Assembly: GCF_016772275.1 (NCBI RefSeq)
Contig: NZ_CP065425.1
Coordinates: forward strand, 3,502,653 to 3,566,652
Length of the DNA stretch: 64,000 nucleotides
Origin: Heyndrickxia vini
Lineage (GTDB): Bacteria > Bacillota > Bacilli > Bacillales > Bacillaceae_C
Direction: 5' to 3'
The translations under genes and the position numbers were made by a program. The notes beneath the pieces are model-generated. The model was not told the DNA's origin and made no database searches. It saw nothing but the letters and a program-made list of their open reading frames with translations. Below are positions 48,467 through 56,892 of the stretch, piece after piece. How positions within the stretch are numbered: position 1 is the first letter of the stretch; the number at the start of each line of letters is the position of its first letter.

Positions 48467-49969
48467 TTATTCTACATCTATTTGTGCACGTTGCAACTTA
48501 CCACTATAATCCACATACACGCTCTTCCACTCTGTAAATACATCAAGTGCTTGAACGCCGGAATCTCGATGACCATTACCCGTACCTTTCGTTCCACCAA
48601 ATGGTAAGTGTATTTCAGCACCTGTAGTGCCCGCATTTACATAGACAATTCCGGTATCAAGATCACGTTGTGCAGCGAAAACGCGATTTACATCTCTTGT
48701 AAAAATGGAGCTGGATAATCCATATGTAACTCCATTATTAACCTCGATTGCTTCCTCAAAACTTTTTACAGGGATAATCGAAACGACTGGTCCGAAGATT
48801 TCCTCCTGGGCAATTCTCATATCAGGACGGACATCTGTAAACAATGTTGGCTCATAATAATAGCCATTTGCATGCTCCTCATGTTTGACTATAGAACCTC
48901 CCGCTAATAGCTTTGCACCTTCATCCTTACCGACCCCTACATACTCATGAATTTTCTGCAATGCACTTCCATTAATAACAGGCCCAATCTTGACACTCTC
49001 ATCTAACCCATTACCGAGAGTTAATTTTTCCATTGCTGCCAAAAGTCGTTCTTCTAATTGTTCCTTCACACTCTCGTGAACGATGACTCTGCTACATGCT
49101 GTACATCTTTGTCCACTCGTTCCGAAAGCACTCCACAAGATGCCTTCCACAGCAAGTGTTAAGTCCGCATCATCCATCACGATGACCGCATTTTTACCTC
49201 CCATTTCAAGTGATACACGTTTTAAAAGTCTTCCGCATGTTTCAGCAATTGTACGTCCGACTTCATTTGAACCTGTAAATGATATGACATCTATATCGGG
49301 ATGCTCAACCATTGCATTTCCTACTTGCGAGCCTGAACCACAAACGAGATTAATCACTCCTTTAGGTAAACCCGCTTCCTCAAATATTTTGACTAATTCT
49401 CTTGCCATTAACGGCGTTTCTGATGCTGGTTTCCAAATTACTGCATTTCCTCCCACGATTGCCGGGAATGACTTCCACGTTGCAATGGCTATTGGGAAAT
49501 TCCACGGGGTAATAATTCCAACGATACCAACCGGTACACGAATGCTCATAGCAAATTTATCTTTTAATTCTGAAGGTGTCGTATTTCCAAATAATCGTCT
49601 TCCTTCACCCGCCATATAGAACGCCATATCAATACCTTCTTGTACTTCCCCACGTGCTTCTTCGATCACTTTTCCCATTTCTTGGGTTAAGATGCGGGCT
49701 AACTCCTCTTTTCTTTCTTTCATAATCAAGCCAACGCGGTACAAAAGCTCCGCACGTTGTGGTGCCGGGACTAATGCCCATTTCTTCTGCGCTTTTTTCG
49801 CAGCTTCTACTGCATGATCTACATCTTCTTTCGATGATAAAAGGAGGTCACCGATTGCTTCACCAGTTGCTGGATTAATGATCGCCGCGTACTTTTCTTC
49901 TGCAGGAACTGTCCATTCACCGTTAATATAATTTACTACTTTTTCACCGCTAATAACTGTATTTGACAT
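48467..49969 (-). CDS. NAD(P)-dependent aldehyde dehydrogenase
   Basis: A 500-residue ALDH. The NAD-binding/oxyanion motif GIITPWNFPIAIATWK (about 148-163), catalytic Glu in SLEMGGKNAV (about 258), and catalytic Cys in GTSGQRCTACSRV (about 291) are present. In this operon it probably oxidises the product of lysine 6-dehydrogenase (aminoadipate semialdehyde) or glutarate semialdehyde; this is inference. 24 bp after the ThDP enzyme gene. Confidence 0.92.
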   Translation of the reverse strand: MSNTVISGEKVVNYINGEWTVPAEEKYAAIINPATGEAIGDLLLSSKEDVDHAVEAAKKAQKKWALVPAPQRAELLYRVGLIMKERKEELARILTQEMGKVIEEARGEVQEGIDMAFYMAGEGRRLFGNTTPSELKDKFAMSIRVPVGIVGIITPWNFPIAIATWKSFPAIVGGNAVIWKPASETPLMARELVKIFEEAGLPKGVINLVCGSGSQVGNAMVEHPDIDVISFTGSNEVGRTIAETCGRLLKRVSLEMGGKNAVIVMDDADLTLAVEGILWSAFGTSGQRCTACSRVIVHESVKEQLEERLLAAMEKLTLGNGLDESVKIGPVINGSALQKIHEYVGVGKDEGAKLLAGGSIVKHEEHANGYYYEPTLFTDVRPDMRIAQEEIFGPVVSIIPVKSFEEAIEVNNGVTYGLSSSIFTRDVNRVFAAQRDLDTGIVYVNAGTTGAEIHLPFGGTKGTGNGHRDSGVQALDVFTEWKSVYVDYSGKLQRAQIDVE

Positions 49970-49992
49970 ATAGAACCTCTCCTTAATAAAAA

Positions 49993-51669
49993 TTATGATT
50001 TGTTTCGAATTTGATCGATTGTTTTGGACGTCGAGATTTGTTCACGATCCATTTCAATTTCAATAACCGTAGGGATTTTGCTCGTCATCGCTTCTTTTAA
50101 TGCAAGTTCAAGCTCATTTCTTGTATCCACTTTTACGCCATTTGCATTCAAGGAATGGGCAAGCCCGATAAAATCGATATTTCCTAAATCAGTACCACTA
50201 ATTTTATTCGGATAATGCATTTCTTGATGCATACGAATCGTTCCATACATTTGATTGTTAAAAACGAGACTAATGACCGGAATTTGGTAACGTGAAGCTG
50301 TTTCTAGCTCCTGAACAGTCATCATCATTCCGCCATCACCGGATAGGGAGACAACGGTAGCATCAGGTTTTGCTAATTTCACACCAATTGCCGCAGGCAG
50401 TCCATACCCCATCGCTCCAGATGTTGGACCTACATACGTTTTTTCCTTCTGAAATTGAAAATAAGAATGGAGCCAACCAGCAAAATTACCTGCATCATTG
50501 GTGATGATTGCGTTCTCTGGAAGATGTTTTTGCAGTAATTCGATCACATCAAAATTCGTTAGCTTACTATTATGATGATTACTTGTTAACGTGGATGCTT
50601 TTTCATAGGTGTGGCGACATTTATCTACCCAATCCTTCCAATTTGGTTGGATAGTTAAATTCATGCAAGCAAGTAAGGTCTTTTTTGCATCTGCGACAAT
50701 CCCCATTTCAGGTGGATAGACATTTCCTAGCATATCTGCATCGATGTCAATATGAATTAATGTTTGGTTTTTGGAGAGTAATGTGTAGTCTTGTGTTGTC
50801 ACTTCAGAAAGTCTCGTTCCTATTGCGATAATAACATCGGCTTCCATCGTTGTTTCGAGAACTCCCTTTGCAGTTCCTAACCCTAGATGACCGACATATA
50901 AGGGGTGATTATTCGGAAACACATCATGCCTACGAAACGCCGCTACAACGGGTAAATGGAATTTCTCAGCAAAATCAATTAGCGCCTGTTCCCCATTTGA
51001 ATGGATCACCCCTCCACCGGCGATAATAAGTGGATTTTTGGCTCCTTCTAAAATTTCCCCAATTTCCACAACCTCTTCTATTGCGGGAGAAGGCCTTGGA
51101 ATTTTCACTTTCGGACCAAAGGACATTTCACTTTCAACTTTTAACATATCTTCGGGCAATGATATAACCACCGGTCCAGGTCGACCCGTTTGTGCAATAC
51201 GGAAAGCACGCTGAACAAGTTCAGGCACCCGTTCGGCATCTTTAATTTCAACTGTCCATTTTGCAATATGACCGAAAAACTGGTCTAAATCCACTTCTTG
51301 AAATCCTTCGCGACCGCGAAATTTACTATGAACTTGACCAAGAAAAACGACCATTGGTGTAGAATCTTGATAAGCAGTATGGACCCCGATTGCTAAATTT
51401 GCTCCACCCACACCTCGAGTAGCCATGACAACACCCGGTTTCCGTGTTGCTTTTGCATACCCTTCTGCCATAAAGGAGGCGCCACCTTCATGCCGTGCAG
51501 AAATTAAATCGATAGTCTGCTCATCATAAATCGCATCCAATACAGGCAAGTAACTTTCGCCAGGTACACAAAAAACCTTCGACACCTCTTCAATTTTCAT
51601 GCACTCAATAATCGCTTTTGCCCCTGTCATAACTCGCTTCTTCTGTTCCTTTTCAATGATTTGGGACAT
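49993..51669 (-). CDS. Thiamine-diphosphate enzyme (acetolactate-synthase-like)
   Basis: A 558-residue enzyme with the three ThDP domains. The catalytic Glu is in ISARHEGGASFMAEGYA (about 56-72), and the ThDP/Mg site is SGDGGMMMTVQELETASRY (about 444-462) with NNQMYG following. It is grouped with an aminotransferase and ALDH, so a 2-oxoacid decarboxylase role is likelier than acetolactate synthesis, but substrate is unproven. Overlaps the aminotransferase gene by 17 bp; RBS GAGGTGA. Confidence 0.88.
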   Translation of the reverse strand: MSQIIEKEQKKRVMTGAKAIIECMKIEEVSKVFCVPGESYLPVLDAIYDEQTIDLISARHEGGASFMAEGYAKATRKPGVVMATRGVGGANLAIGVHTAYQDSTPMVVFLGQVHSKFRGREGFQEVDLDQFFGHIAKWTVEIKDAERVPELVQRAFRIAQTGRPGPVVISLPEDMLKVESEMSFGPKVKIPRPSPAIEEVVEIGEILEGAKNPLIIAGGGVIHSNGEQALIDFAEKFHLPVVAAFRRHDVFPNNHPLYVGHLGLGTAKGVLETTMEADVIIAIGTRLSEVTTQDYTLLSKNQTLIHIDIDADMLGNVYPPEMGIVADAKKTLLACMNLTIQPNWKDWVDKCRHTYEKASTLTSNHHNSKLTNFDVIELLQKHLPENAIITNDAGNFAGWLHSYFQFQKEKTYVGPTSGAMGYGLPAAIGVKLAKPDATVVSLSGDGGMMMTVQELETASRYQIPVISLVFNNQMYGTIRMHQEMHYPNKISGTDLGNIDFIGLAHSLNANGVKVDTRNELELALKEAMTSKIPTVIEIEMDREQISTSKTIDQIRNKS

Positions 51670-52846
51670 GTTTTGTCACCTCTAGATTCAGGGATTTTAT
51701 TCTTTTTACAGCTTCATCTAGTCGTTCGGTTGGGACAGATAAAGAAATGCGAAAATATCCTTCTCCAGATGGGCCAAAGGCATTTCCCGGTGTAATAATG
51801 ACGCCCGCTTCTTCCAATACTTTTTCAGCAAATTGTTGTGAGGTGAATCCAGTTGGCACAGGTGCCCAAATGAAAAACGAACCTCTCGGTTTTTCTACAT
51901 GAATACCGATATCTTTTAAGGCAGCCAACATTTTTTCTAAGCGCTCATTATACACGGCATTATTCTGTTCAACGGTTTTATAATCACTGTTTAGCGCTTC
52001 TGCACCTGCTTTTTGTATGGGTAAAAATTGACTTGTGTCACAATTGCTTTTTACATTAGATAAGGCACGAATAATTTCACGATTCCCGACGACATAGCCA
52101 ATTCTCCAGCCGGTCATATTAAAACTTTTTGATAGGGATCCGAATTCAACGGCAAGATCTTTTGCACCTTCAATTTGTAAAATACTTGGGGCTTTAAATG
52201 AATCAAACGTAACTAATCCGTATGCAGAGTCGTGGATGACACCTATTTGGTGTTGTTTTGCGAAGGCAACTGCTTCTTCAAATACATCTAATTCAACAGT
52301 TGCGGCTGTAGGATTTCCTGGATAGTTTAAGAACATGAGCTTCGCCTTTTCACAGATGGATGGTGAAAGCTGAGAAAAAATCGGACGATATTGATCCTTT
52401 GGATCAAGTGGTAAATCAATACATTCTCCTCCCGCTAAATAGGTAGCAGTCCTGTATACAGGATAACCGGGATCTGGAATAAGAACGGCATCACCAATGT
52501 CTATCATTGCTGGGATGACATGGGCTATCCCTTCTTTAGAGCCGATTAAGGTAAGAACTTCAGTGTTAGGATCTAATTCCACATCATATTGTTTTTTATA
52601 AAAGGCAGCAACTGCCTCTCGGAATTCCTGACATCCAGAATAACCGGAGTATTTAAAGTTGTGTGGATCCTGTAATTCCTTAATTAACCGCTCAACAATA
52701 AAATTTGGTGTCGGTAAATCAGGTGCGCCAATGCCTAAATCAATGACGTCTACCCCTTTTTCCTGCAGCCGTTTCTTTTTTTCGTCAATGACGGAAAATA
52801 AATAAGGCGGCAAACCTTGAACCCGTTTGGAAACTAAAGAAGACAT
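51653..52846 (-). CDS. PLP class I/II aminotransferase
   Basis: A 397-residue fold-type I aminotransferase. The PLP-binding lysine is in FGSLSKSFNMTGWRIGY (about 234-250), with NYPGNPTAA (about 172) and the C-terminal substrate Arg in GYFRISLS. LL-DAP-aminotransferase-like in text. Operon context suggests it acts on 2-aminoadipate. Start ATG 52846 after GAGGGGA. First gene of its operon, downstream of a promoter and operator. Confidence 0.9.
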   Translation of the reverse strand: MSSLVSKRVQGLPPYLFSVIDEKKKRLQEKGVDVIDLGIGAPDLPTPNFIVERLIKELQDPHNFKYSGYSGCQEFREAVAAFYKKQYDVELDPNTEVLTLIGSKEGIAHVIPAMIDIGDAVLIPDPGYPVYRTATYLAGGECIDLPLDPKDQYRPIFSQLSPSICEKAKLMFLNYPGNPTAATVELDVFEEAVAFAKQHQIGVIHDSAYGLVTFDSFKAPSILQIEGAKDLAVEFGSLSKSFNMTGWRIGYVVGNREIIRALSNVKSNCDTSQFLPIQKAGAEALNSDYKTVEQNNAVYNERLEKMLAALKDIGIHVEKPRGSFFIWAPVPTGFTSQQFAEKVLEEAGVIITPGNAFGPSGEGYFRISLSVPTERLDEAVKRIKSLNLEVTKHVPNH

Positions 52847-52880
52847 CCGATTCCCCTCTTTCCATATTCAATTCCCTGCA

Positions 52881-52908
52881 TTTCATTATATGAAATACAG
52901 TTTCATAT
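52881..52908 (-). promoter_or_regulatory. Operator-like palindromes upstream of the aminotransferase operon
   Basis: Half-sites TTTCAT / ATGAAA / TTTCAT overlap: TTTCATTATATGAAA (52881-52895) and ATATGAAATACAGTTTCATA (52888-52907). IclR/KdgR-type operators share such TGAAA/TTTCA spacing. It sits just downstream of the predicted -10 region. Confidence 0.6.
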
Positions 52909-52920
52909 ATTACAAAGTTC

Positions 52921-52949
52921 ATTATATGATAGCGTTTTCATTAATTCAA
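52921..52949 (-). promoter_or_regulatory. Sigma-A promoter of the aminotransferase operon
   Basis: TTGAAT (52944-52949), 17-nt spacer, TATAAT (52921-52926) on the minus strand. Confidence 0.8.
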
Positions 52950-53129
52950 TAGTTAATTCCAAATTATCTAAATATTATTTCGGACATCAATTGGTATTGT
53001 AATCAGTTTTCTATTTATTGCCTGTTAACAAAAGCATGTGAAAAAGTGAAGCGGTAAGATTACGAGATTGTAAAAATACAGAAAAAGGGAACCAAAATTA
53101 TCAGTGGTTCCCTTTGTGTTTCTGTACTA

Positions 53130-53560
53130 TTTGATTGTATTGATACTTTCCGGTACCTTAACGGATCTTTTCCTCTTGCCACGGGACCGCTTTCTCTCTT
53201 TCCGGTACCTTAGCAGATCCTTCTCTCTGACCATGGGACCGTCTTCTCTCTTTCCGGTACTTTAACGAACCCTTCTCTCTGACCATGGGACCGCTTCTAC
53301 CCTTTCCGGTACCTTAACAGATCCCCCCCTCTTACCATAGGACCGCTTCTTCTCTTTCCGGTACCTTAACAGACCCTTCTCCCTTGCCATGGGACCGCTT
53401 CTACCCTTTCCGGTACCTTAACAGATCCCCCCCTCTTACCATAGGACCGCTTCTTCTCTTTCCGGTACCTTAACAGACCCTTCTCCCTTGCCATGGGACC
53501 GCTTTCTCTCTTTCAGGTACCTTAACAAATCCTTCTATCTCGCCAGGAATCGCCCTATAG
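53130..53560. repeat. Tandem repeat array, family B (8 units, exactly 52 bp)
   Basis: CCGGTACCTTA or a variant begins at 53150, 53202, 53254, 53306, 53358, 53410, 53462 and 53514, always 52 bp apart. Each unit also has CCATGGGACCGC. Units at 53306/53358 and 53410/53462 form a duplicated 104-bp pair. It is the reverse complement of the 44.3 kb family. Confidence 0.95.
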
Positions 53561-53588
53561 AAAATAAATGCTTAATAAAGTTCAAACA

Positions 53589-54677
53589 CTATCTTCTCGT
53601 TCTCTCAATTAACTTAAATTTCTGCCAAGGTCTGATTTTATCTAACAGAAAGGTTTCCTCGTCTGCTATAGATCCAATCGTATTCGTCTTCCCCTCATTC
53701 TCCATATCTTGTAAGGCGATATGTAATTCCCCTTTATATCTCTCGTAGTGATTATTATCAATGGTTACACTTCCACGCGTAATTGAATCAGTATCGTGAG
53801 CAGGGATGGATTCTTGTTTATATTGTACGCGGCTTTCTGTTGAGCGAATCACATAGGCGGAAACATCCCCACGGTTCACATGAATTTTTTCTAAAGCAAT
53901 TTTCTTTTCTAACTCCGAAACGTTAGGGACAAAATCAACACTTAACTCCAATAAATAGCGATTTAATTCGGATAGTTGTTTTAATTCCTCATCCGAAGCA
54001 AAAGCATTTCCAATAATTAAATCATCAATTAATCCAGTATTATATAAATCTTTTGCTTGAACGGTAATAGGAAGATAGCGATGCTCTTCCAATGACGGAA
54101 GTCCTTCTTGCACTGGCCAAGGACCATATTTTGCATGACTTGAAGAGATCATTGCAGCTGTGCGAATTCCATGTTCTTTATACTGCTTCGAACATTTGAT
54201 AAAATGTTCCCGCGATAATCCAGTATACTTGCGAGGATAAAAGTTATGACAGCCAATTAACGAATGTTTATTCGGAGAATACGATAGAATTTGCTCTAAG
54301 TAGTTTGTACCTTGGCTCATATTCAACTCAATTTTCAAGCCATATTCATTTAACGACATGATGCTTTCCTCTAAACCTGAAAACCCAAGATCAAGTCGTA
54401 AACCTGATAAACCAAGCTCTTTAAAATAGCCTAAATCTCTAAATGATAAGTTAAGGTCTTGAAAAACACTCGGACTGACATCGGCAATAACTTCAAACCC
54501 TAATTCATTAGCCTTTGTTAATAAAACCTTTAATGTATGTAAATCCTTTTCTTCACTTGCAGACATTAGACAGGTAAACATTCGAGTAAATCCATACGAA
54601 CTTGCTTTTTCAAGATAATCGATTTGGTCTTTTTCAGTTCCATATTGCGGATAAACAGAAATTCCAAGTTGTCTCAA
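53589..54677 (-). CDS. DUF871 protein, MupG-type 6-phospho-N-acetylmuramidase family
   Basis: A 362-residue TIM-barrel-like protein with the family pattern GISVYPQYG at the start, VIADVSPSVFQ, GLRLDLGF, CHNFYPRKYTGLS and SSSHAKYGPWPVQEGLPSLEEHR. MupG of B. subtilis splits MurNAc-6-phosphate-containing disaccharide; many DUF871 proteins sit in cellobiose/lactose-type PTS operons with other substrates. Here it is the last gene of such an operon. Exact substrate unknown. Confidence 0.8.
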   Translation of the reverse strand: MRQLGISVYPQYGTEKDQIDYLEKASSYGFTRMFTCLMSASEEKDLHTLKVLLTKANELGFEVIADVSPSVFQDLNLSFRDLGYFKELGLSGLRLDLGFSGLEESIMSLNEYGLKIELNMSQGTNYLEQILSYSPNKHSLIGCHNFYPRKYTGLSREHFIKCSKQYKEHGIRTAAMISSSHAKYGPWPVQEGLPSLEEHRYLPITVQAKDLYNTGLIDDLIIGNAFASDEELKQLSELNRYLLELSVDFVPNVSELEKKIALEKIHVNRGDVSAYVIRSTESRVQYKQESIPAHDTDSITRGSVTIDNNHYERYKGELHIALQDMENEGKTNTIGSIADEETFLLDKIRPWQKFKLIERTRR

Positions 54678-54743
54678 TGCTTTTCCCTCCTTTTAAAATA
54701 AATAGGGAGAGATGGGCAAATATGTCCATCTCAGCCTACCAAA

Positions 54744-55052
54744 TTATTTATTCATTGATTCATATAACTCAACAAACTCTTTTGCAAGATCCTTAAATGT
54801 AATGGCATTCATTAAGTGGTCTTGTGCGTGCACAAGGAATAGGGTGACTTCTGCTTTATTTCCACATGCTTCATTTTGGATTAATGATGTTTGCACGTGA
54901 TGCGCATGCAGCAATTCCGTTTCCGCTTTCTCGATAAGTTCATTCGCTGCTGCGATATCTTTTCCCTTAGCTGCTTGAATAGCTTCGACTGCGTCACTTT
55001 TTGCATTTCCACTATGAGTAATGATTTTCATGACAATTTCTTCTACATTCAT
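54744..55052 (-). CDS. PTS EIIA component, lactose/cellobiose family
   Basis: A 102-residue, three-helix EIIA. The phospho-acceptor histidine is in LFLVHAQDHLMNAI (about residues 71-84), with QAAKGKDIAAANELIEKA earlier. It accepts phosphate from HPr and passes it to the adjacent EIIB. It lies 21 bp after EIIC. Confidence 0.93.
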   Translation of the reverse strand: MNVEEIVMKIITHSGNAKSDAVEAIQAAKGKDIAAANELIEKAETELLHAHHVQTSLIQNEACGNKAEVTLFLVHAQDHLMNAITFKDLAKEFVELYESMNK

Positions 55053-55072
55053 TATATGTTCTCCTTTGCTGA

Positions 55073-56374
55073 CTATTTCGCTTGTTGAATCGGATTGGCA
55101 TGTAATTGCTCGTTTTCTTTTTTCAGAAATGCTCGCTCAGCCATTTTGATAAATGGAATGTAAATAATGATTGAAATGACTAGATTAATTGCCGCCAAAA
55201 CTCCGCCTTTCCATGAAGCTGTTGCAACCACTCCACCGATAATAGGCGGTGTTGTCCATGGAAGCAAGACAACTGTCTTAGGAACAATGCCTGTAGCAAT
55301 CGCAAAATAACTAAGAATCGTTAACACTAATGGCGTTAAAATAAAAGGAATAAACAAAATTGGATTTAATACAATTGGCAATCCAAATACAACTGGTTCA
55401 TTAATATTGAATAATCCTGGTGCTACTGATAACTTCGACAAATCTTTATATTGCTTATGTTTACGGCCAGAAATTAAAATGGCAATCAACAGTCCAATCG
55501 TTGCTCCTGATCCACCTAAATAAACAAATCCGTCAAAGAACGATTTCGTAACAATGTTTGGTATTTCTGCACCAGCTTTTAATGCAGCAATATTTTCATT
55601 AATAGCCGGTAAATAAACCGCTTGCATTAATGGTTCTAAAATATTTGAGCCATGGAGACCAAAGAACCATAAGAAATGGTTCACAATCGCAATGACAATG
55701 GCAGACCATAATGTATTGGCCAATTTTGCAATTGGTGCTTGTAATAAATCATATAATGCTTGATGTAAGTCAGGAATCCCTAATTTAACTGTAATAACTT
55801 TAATAAGACCGAAAATCGTCAACGTAATCATTGCTGGTAAAAGAGCGGCAAAGGATTTAGATACTGCCGGCGGTACGCCATCAGGCATTTTTACATTCAA
55901 TTTAGAATTTCCTAGTAATCTAGTAAATATTTCAGTTGATACTAACGCAACAAAAATTGCTACGAAAAGACCGGTAGCACTTGCCCATGATAGCGGAAAC
56001 CCACCATCCTTCGTTGTTGCCATAATTGAGAGCAATGCTGCAATGGAAACTACCCCTGAAGAAAGTCCATCTTTATCATAAGATTTTGCCAAGCTATAGG
56101 CGATCGTAAATGCAACAAGCAATGATACAATGGCAAAAGTTCCTTGCCACAATACGCCGCCAAACATCGTCCAGTTTTCACCGAAAACAGATTTCATAAA
56201 GCTTTGATAAGCATCTATTGGCAATGCGTTAATTAATGTTGCAAATGATCCGAGAATCATTAATGGCATGATCGTCACAAAACCATCACGAATCGCAACT
56301 AAATGCCTTTGTGCTCCTATTCGACCTGCAACAGGAACAAAATATTTTTCTAATACCCCTATTAGTTTATTCAT
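55073..56374 (-). CDS. PTS EIIC permease, lactose/cellobiose family
   Basis: A 433-residue membrane permease with about ten hydrophobic segments and the family stretch LFNINEPVVFGLPIVLNPILFIPF, then TTPPIIGG near the C-terminus. It takes up a beta-linked or related disaccharide together with the separate EIIA and EIIB. Specificity cannot be read, though the MupG-type hydrolase suggests a cell-wall disaccharide. Confidence 0.93.
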   Translation of the reverse strand: MNKLIGVLEKYFVPVAGRIGAQRHLVAIRDGFVTIMPLMILGSFATLINALPIDAYQSFMKSVFGENWTMFGGVLWQGTFAIVSLLVAFTIAYSLAKSYDKDGLSSGVVSIAALLSIMATTKDGGFPLSWASATGLFVAIFVALVSTEIFTRLLGNSKLNVKMPDGVPPAVSKSFAALLPAMITLTIFGLIKVITVKLGIPDLHQALYDLLQAPIAKLANTLWSAIVIAIVNHFLWFFGLHGSNILEPLMQAVYLPAINENIAALKAGAEIPNIVTKSFFDGFVYLGGSGATIGLLIAILISGRKHKQYKDLSKLSVAPGLFNINEPVVFGLPIVLNPILFIPFILTPLVLTILSYFAIATGIVPKTVVLLPWTTPPIIGGVVATASWKGGVLAAINLVISIIIYIPFIKMAERAFLKKENEQLHANPIQQAK

Positions 56375-56394
56375 TATTGTTTCCCCCTTTTTTC

Positions 56395-56703
56395 CTATCC
56401 ATCGAGTGATTGCAACGCTTTACCTAAAACGGCTTCCCCGTTCATCGTTCCATAATCCATACTATCGATTACTTGAACAGGAATTCCTTTACCAGCAAGT
56501 TGCTTCTCTAGTTTCCCCTTTAAAAATCGCACTTGTGGACCTAATAGTAAAATATCAATCTCTTCAAAATGGTTTCGAGCCTCGGCTTCTGCTACTGCAA
56601 AAATTTTAATTTCTTCTCCCTTTTGTTCCGCTGCTTTTTCCATCTTTGTAACTAATAAACTTGTAGACATTCCTGCTGAACAAACTAACATAATTTTTTT
56701 CAT
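56395..56703 (-). CDS. PTS EIIB component, lactose/cellobiose family
   Basis: A 102-residue EIIB. The phosphorylated cysteine is in MLVCSAGMSTSLLV (Cys8). First gene of EIIB-EIIC-EIIA-mupG-like, behind a sigma-54 promoter and a cre-like element. Confidence 0.94.
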   Translation of the reverse strand: MKKIMLVCSAGMSTSLLVTKMEKAAEQKGEEIKIFAVAEAEARNHFEEIDILLLGPQVRFLKGKLEKQLAGKGIPVQVIDSMDYGTMNGEAVLGKALQSLDG

Positions 56704-56750
56704 TTCTTTTCTCCCCTTATCAACTACAATTAATTGTTATTTCAGATTAC

Positions 56751-56764
56751 AGAGAGCGCTTTCA
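56751..56764 (-). promoter_or_regulatory. cre-like site in the PTS operon leader
   Basis: Minus strand TGAAAGCGCTCTCT fits the CcpA cre consensus with one mismatch, about 20 bp downstream of the sigma-54 promoter. Confidence 0.65.
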
Positions 56765-56784
56765 CCTCCTATAATCTATATTGA

Positions 56785-56800
56785 TGCAAGAAACGTGCCA
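56785..56800 (-). promoter_or_regulatory. Sigma-54 (-24/-12) promoter of the PTS operon
   Basis: Minus strand TGGCAC, five bases, TTGCA: a full match to the sigma-54 consensus, just upstream of EIIB and next to a sigma-54 activator gene. Confidence 0.9.
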
Positions 56801-56835
56801 ACAAAAAAACTGCAATAGTACGTATTTCCTACCTT

Positions 56836-56880
56836 AAAAAAAACGCAAGTATGTAATTCGATTTACACACTTGCGTTTTC
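56836..56880 (-). terminator. Terminator of the LevR-like activator gene
   Basis: AAAACGCAAGT (56840-56850) pairs with ACTTGCGTTTT (56869-56879); the minus strand continues as a T-run. Confidence 0.87.
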
Positions 56881-56892
56881 TAATTACACACA

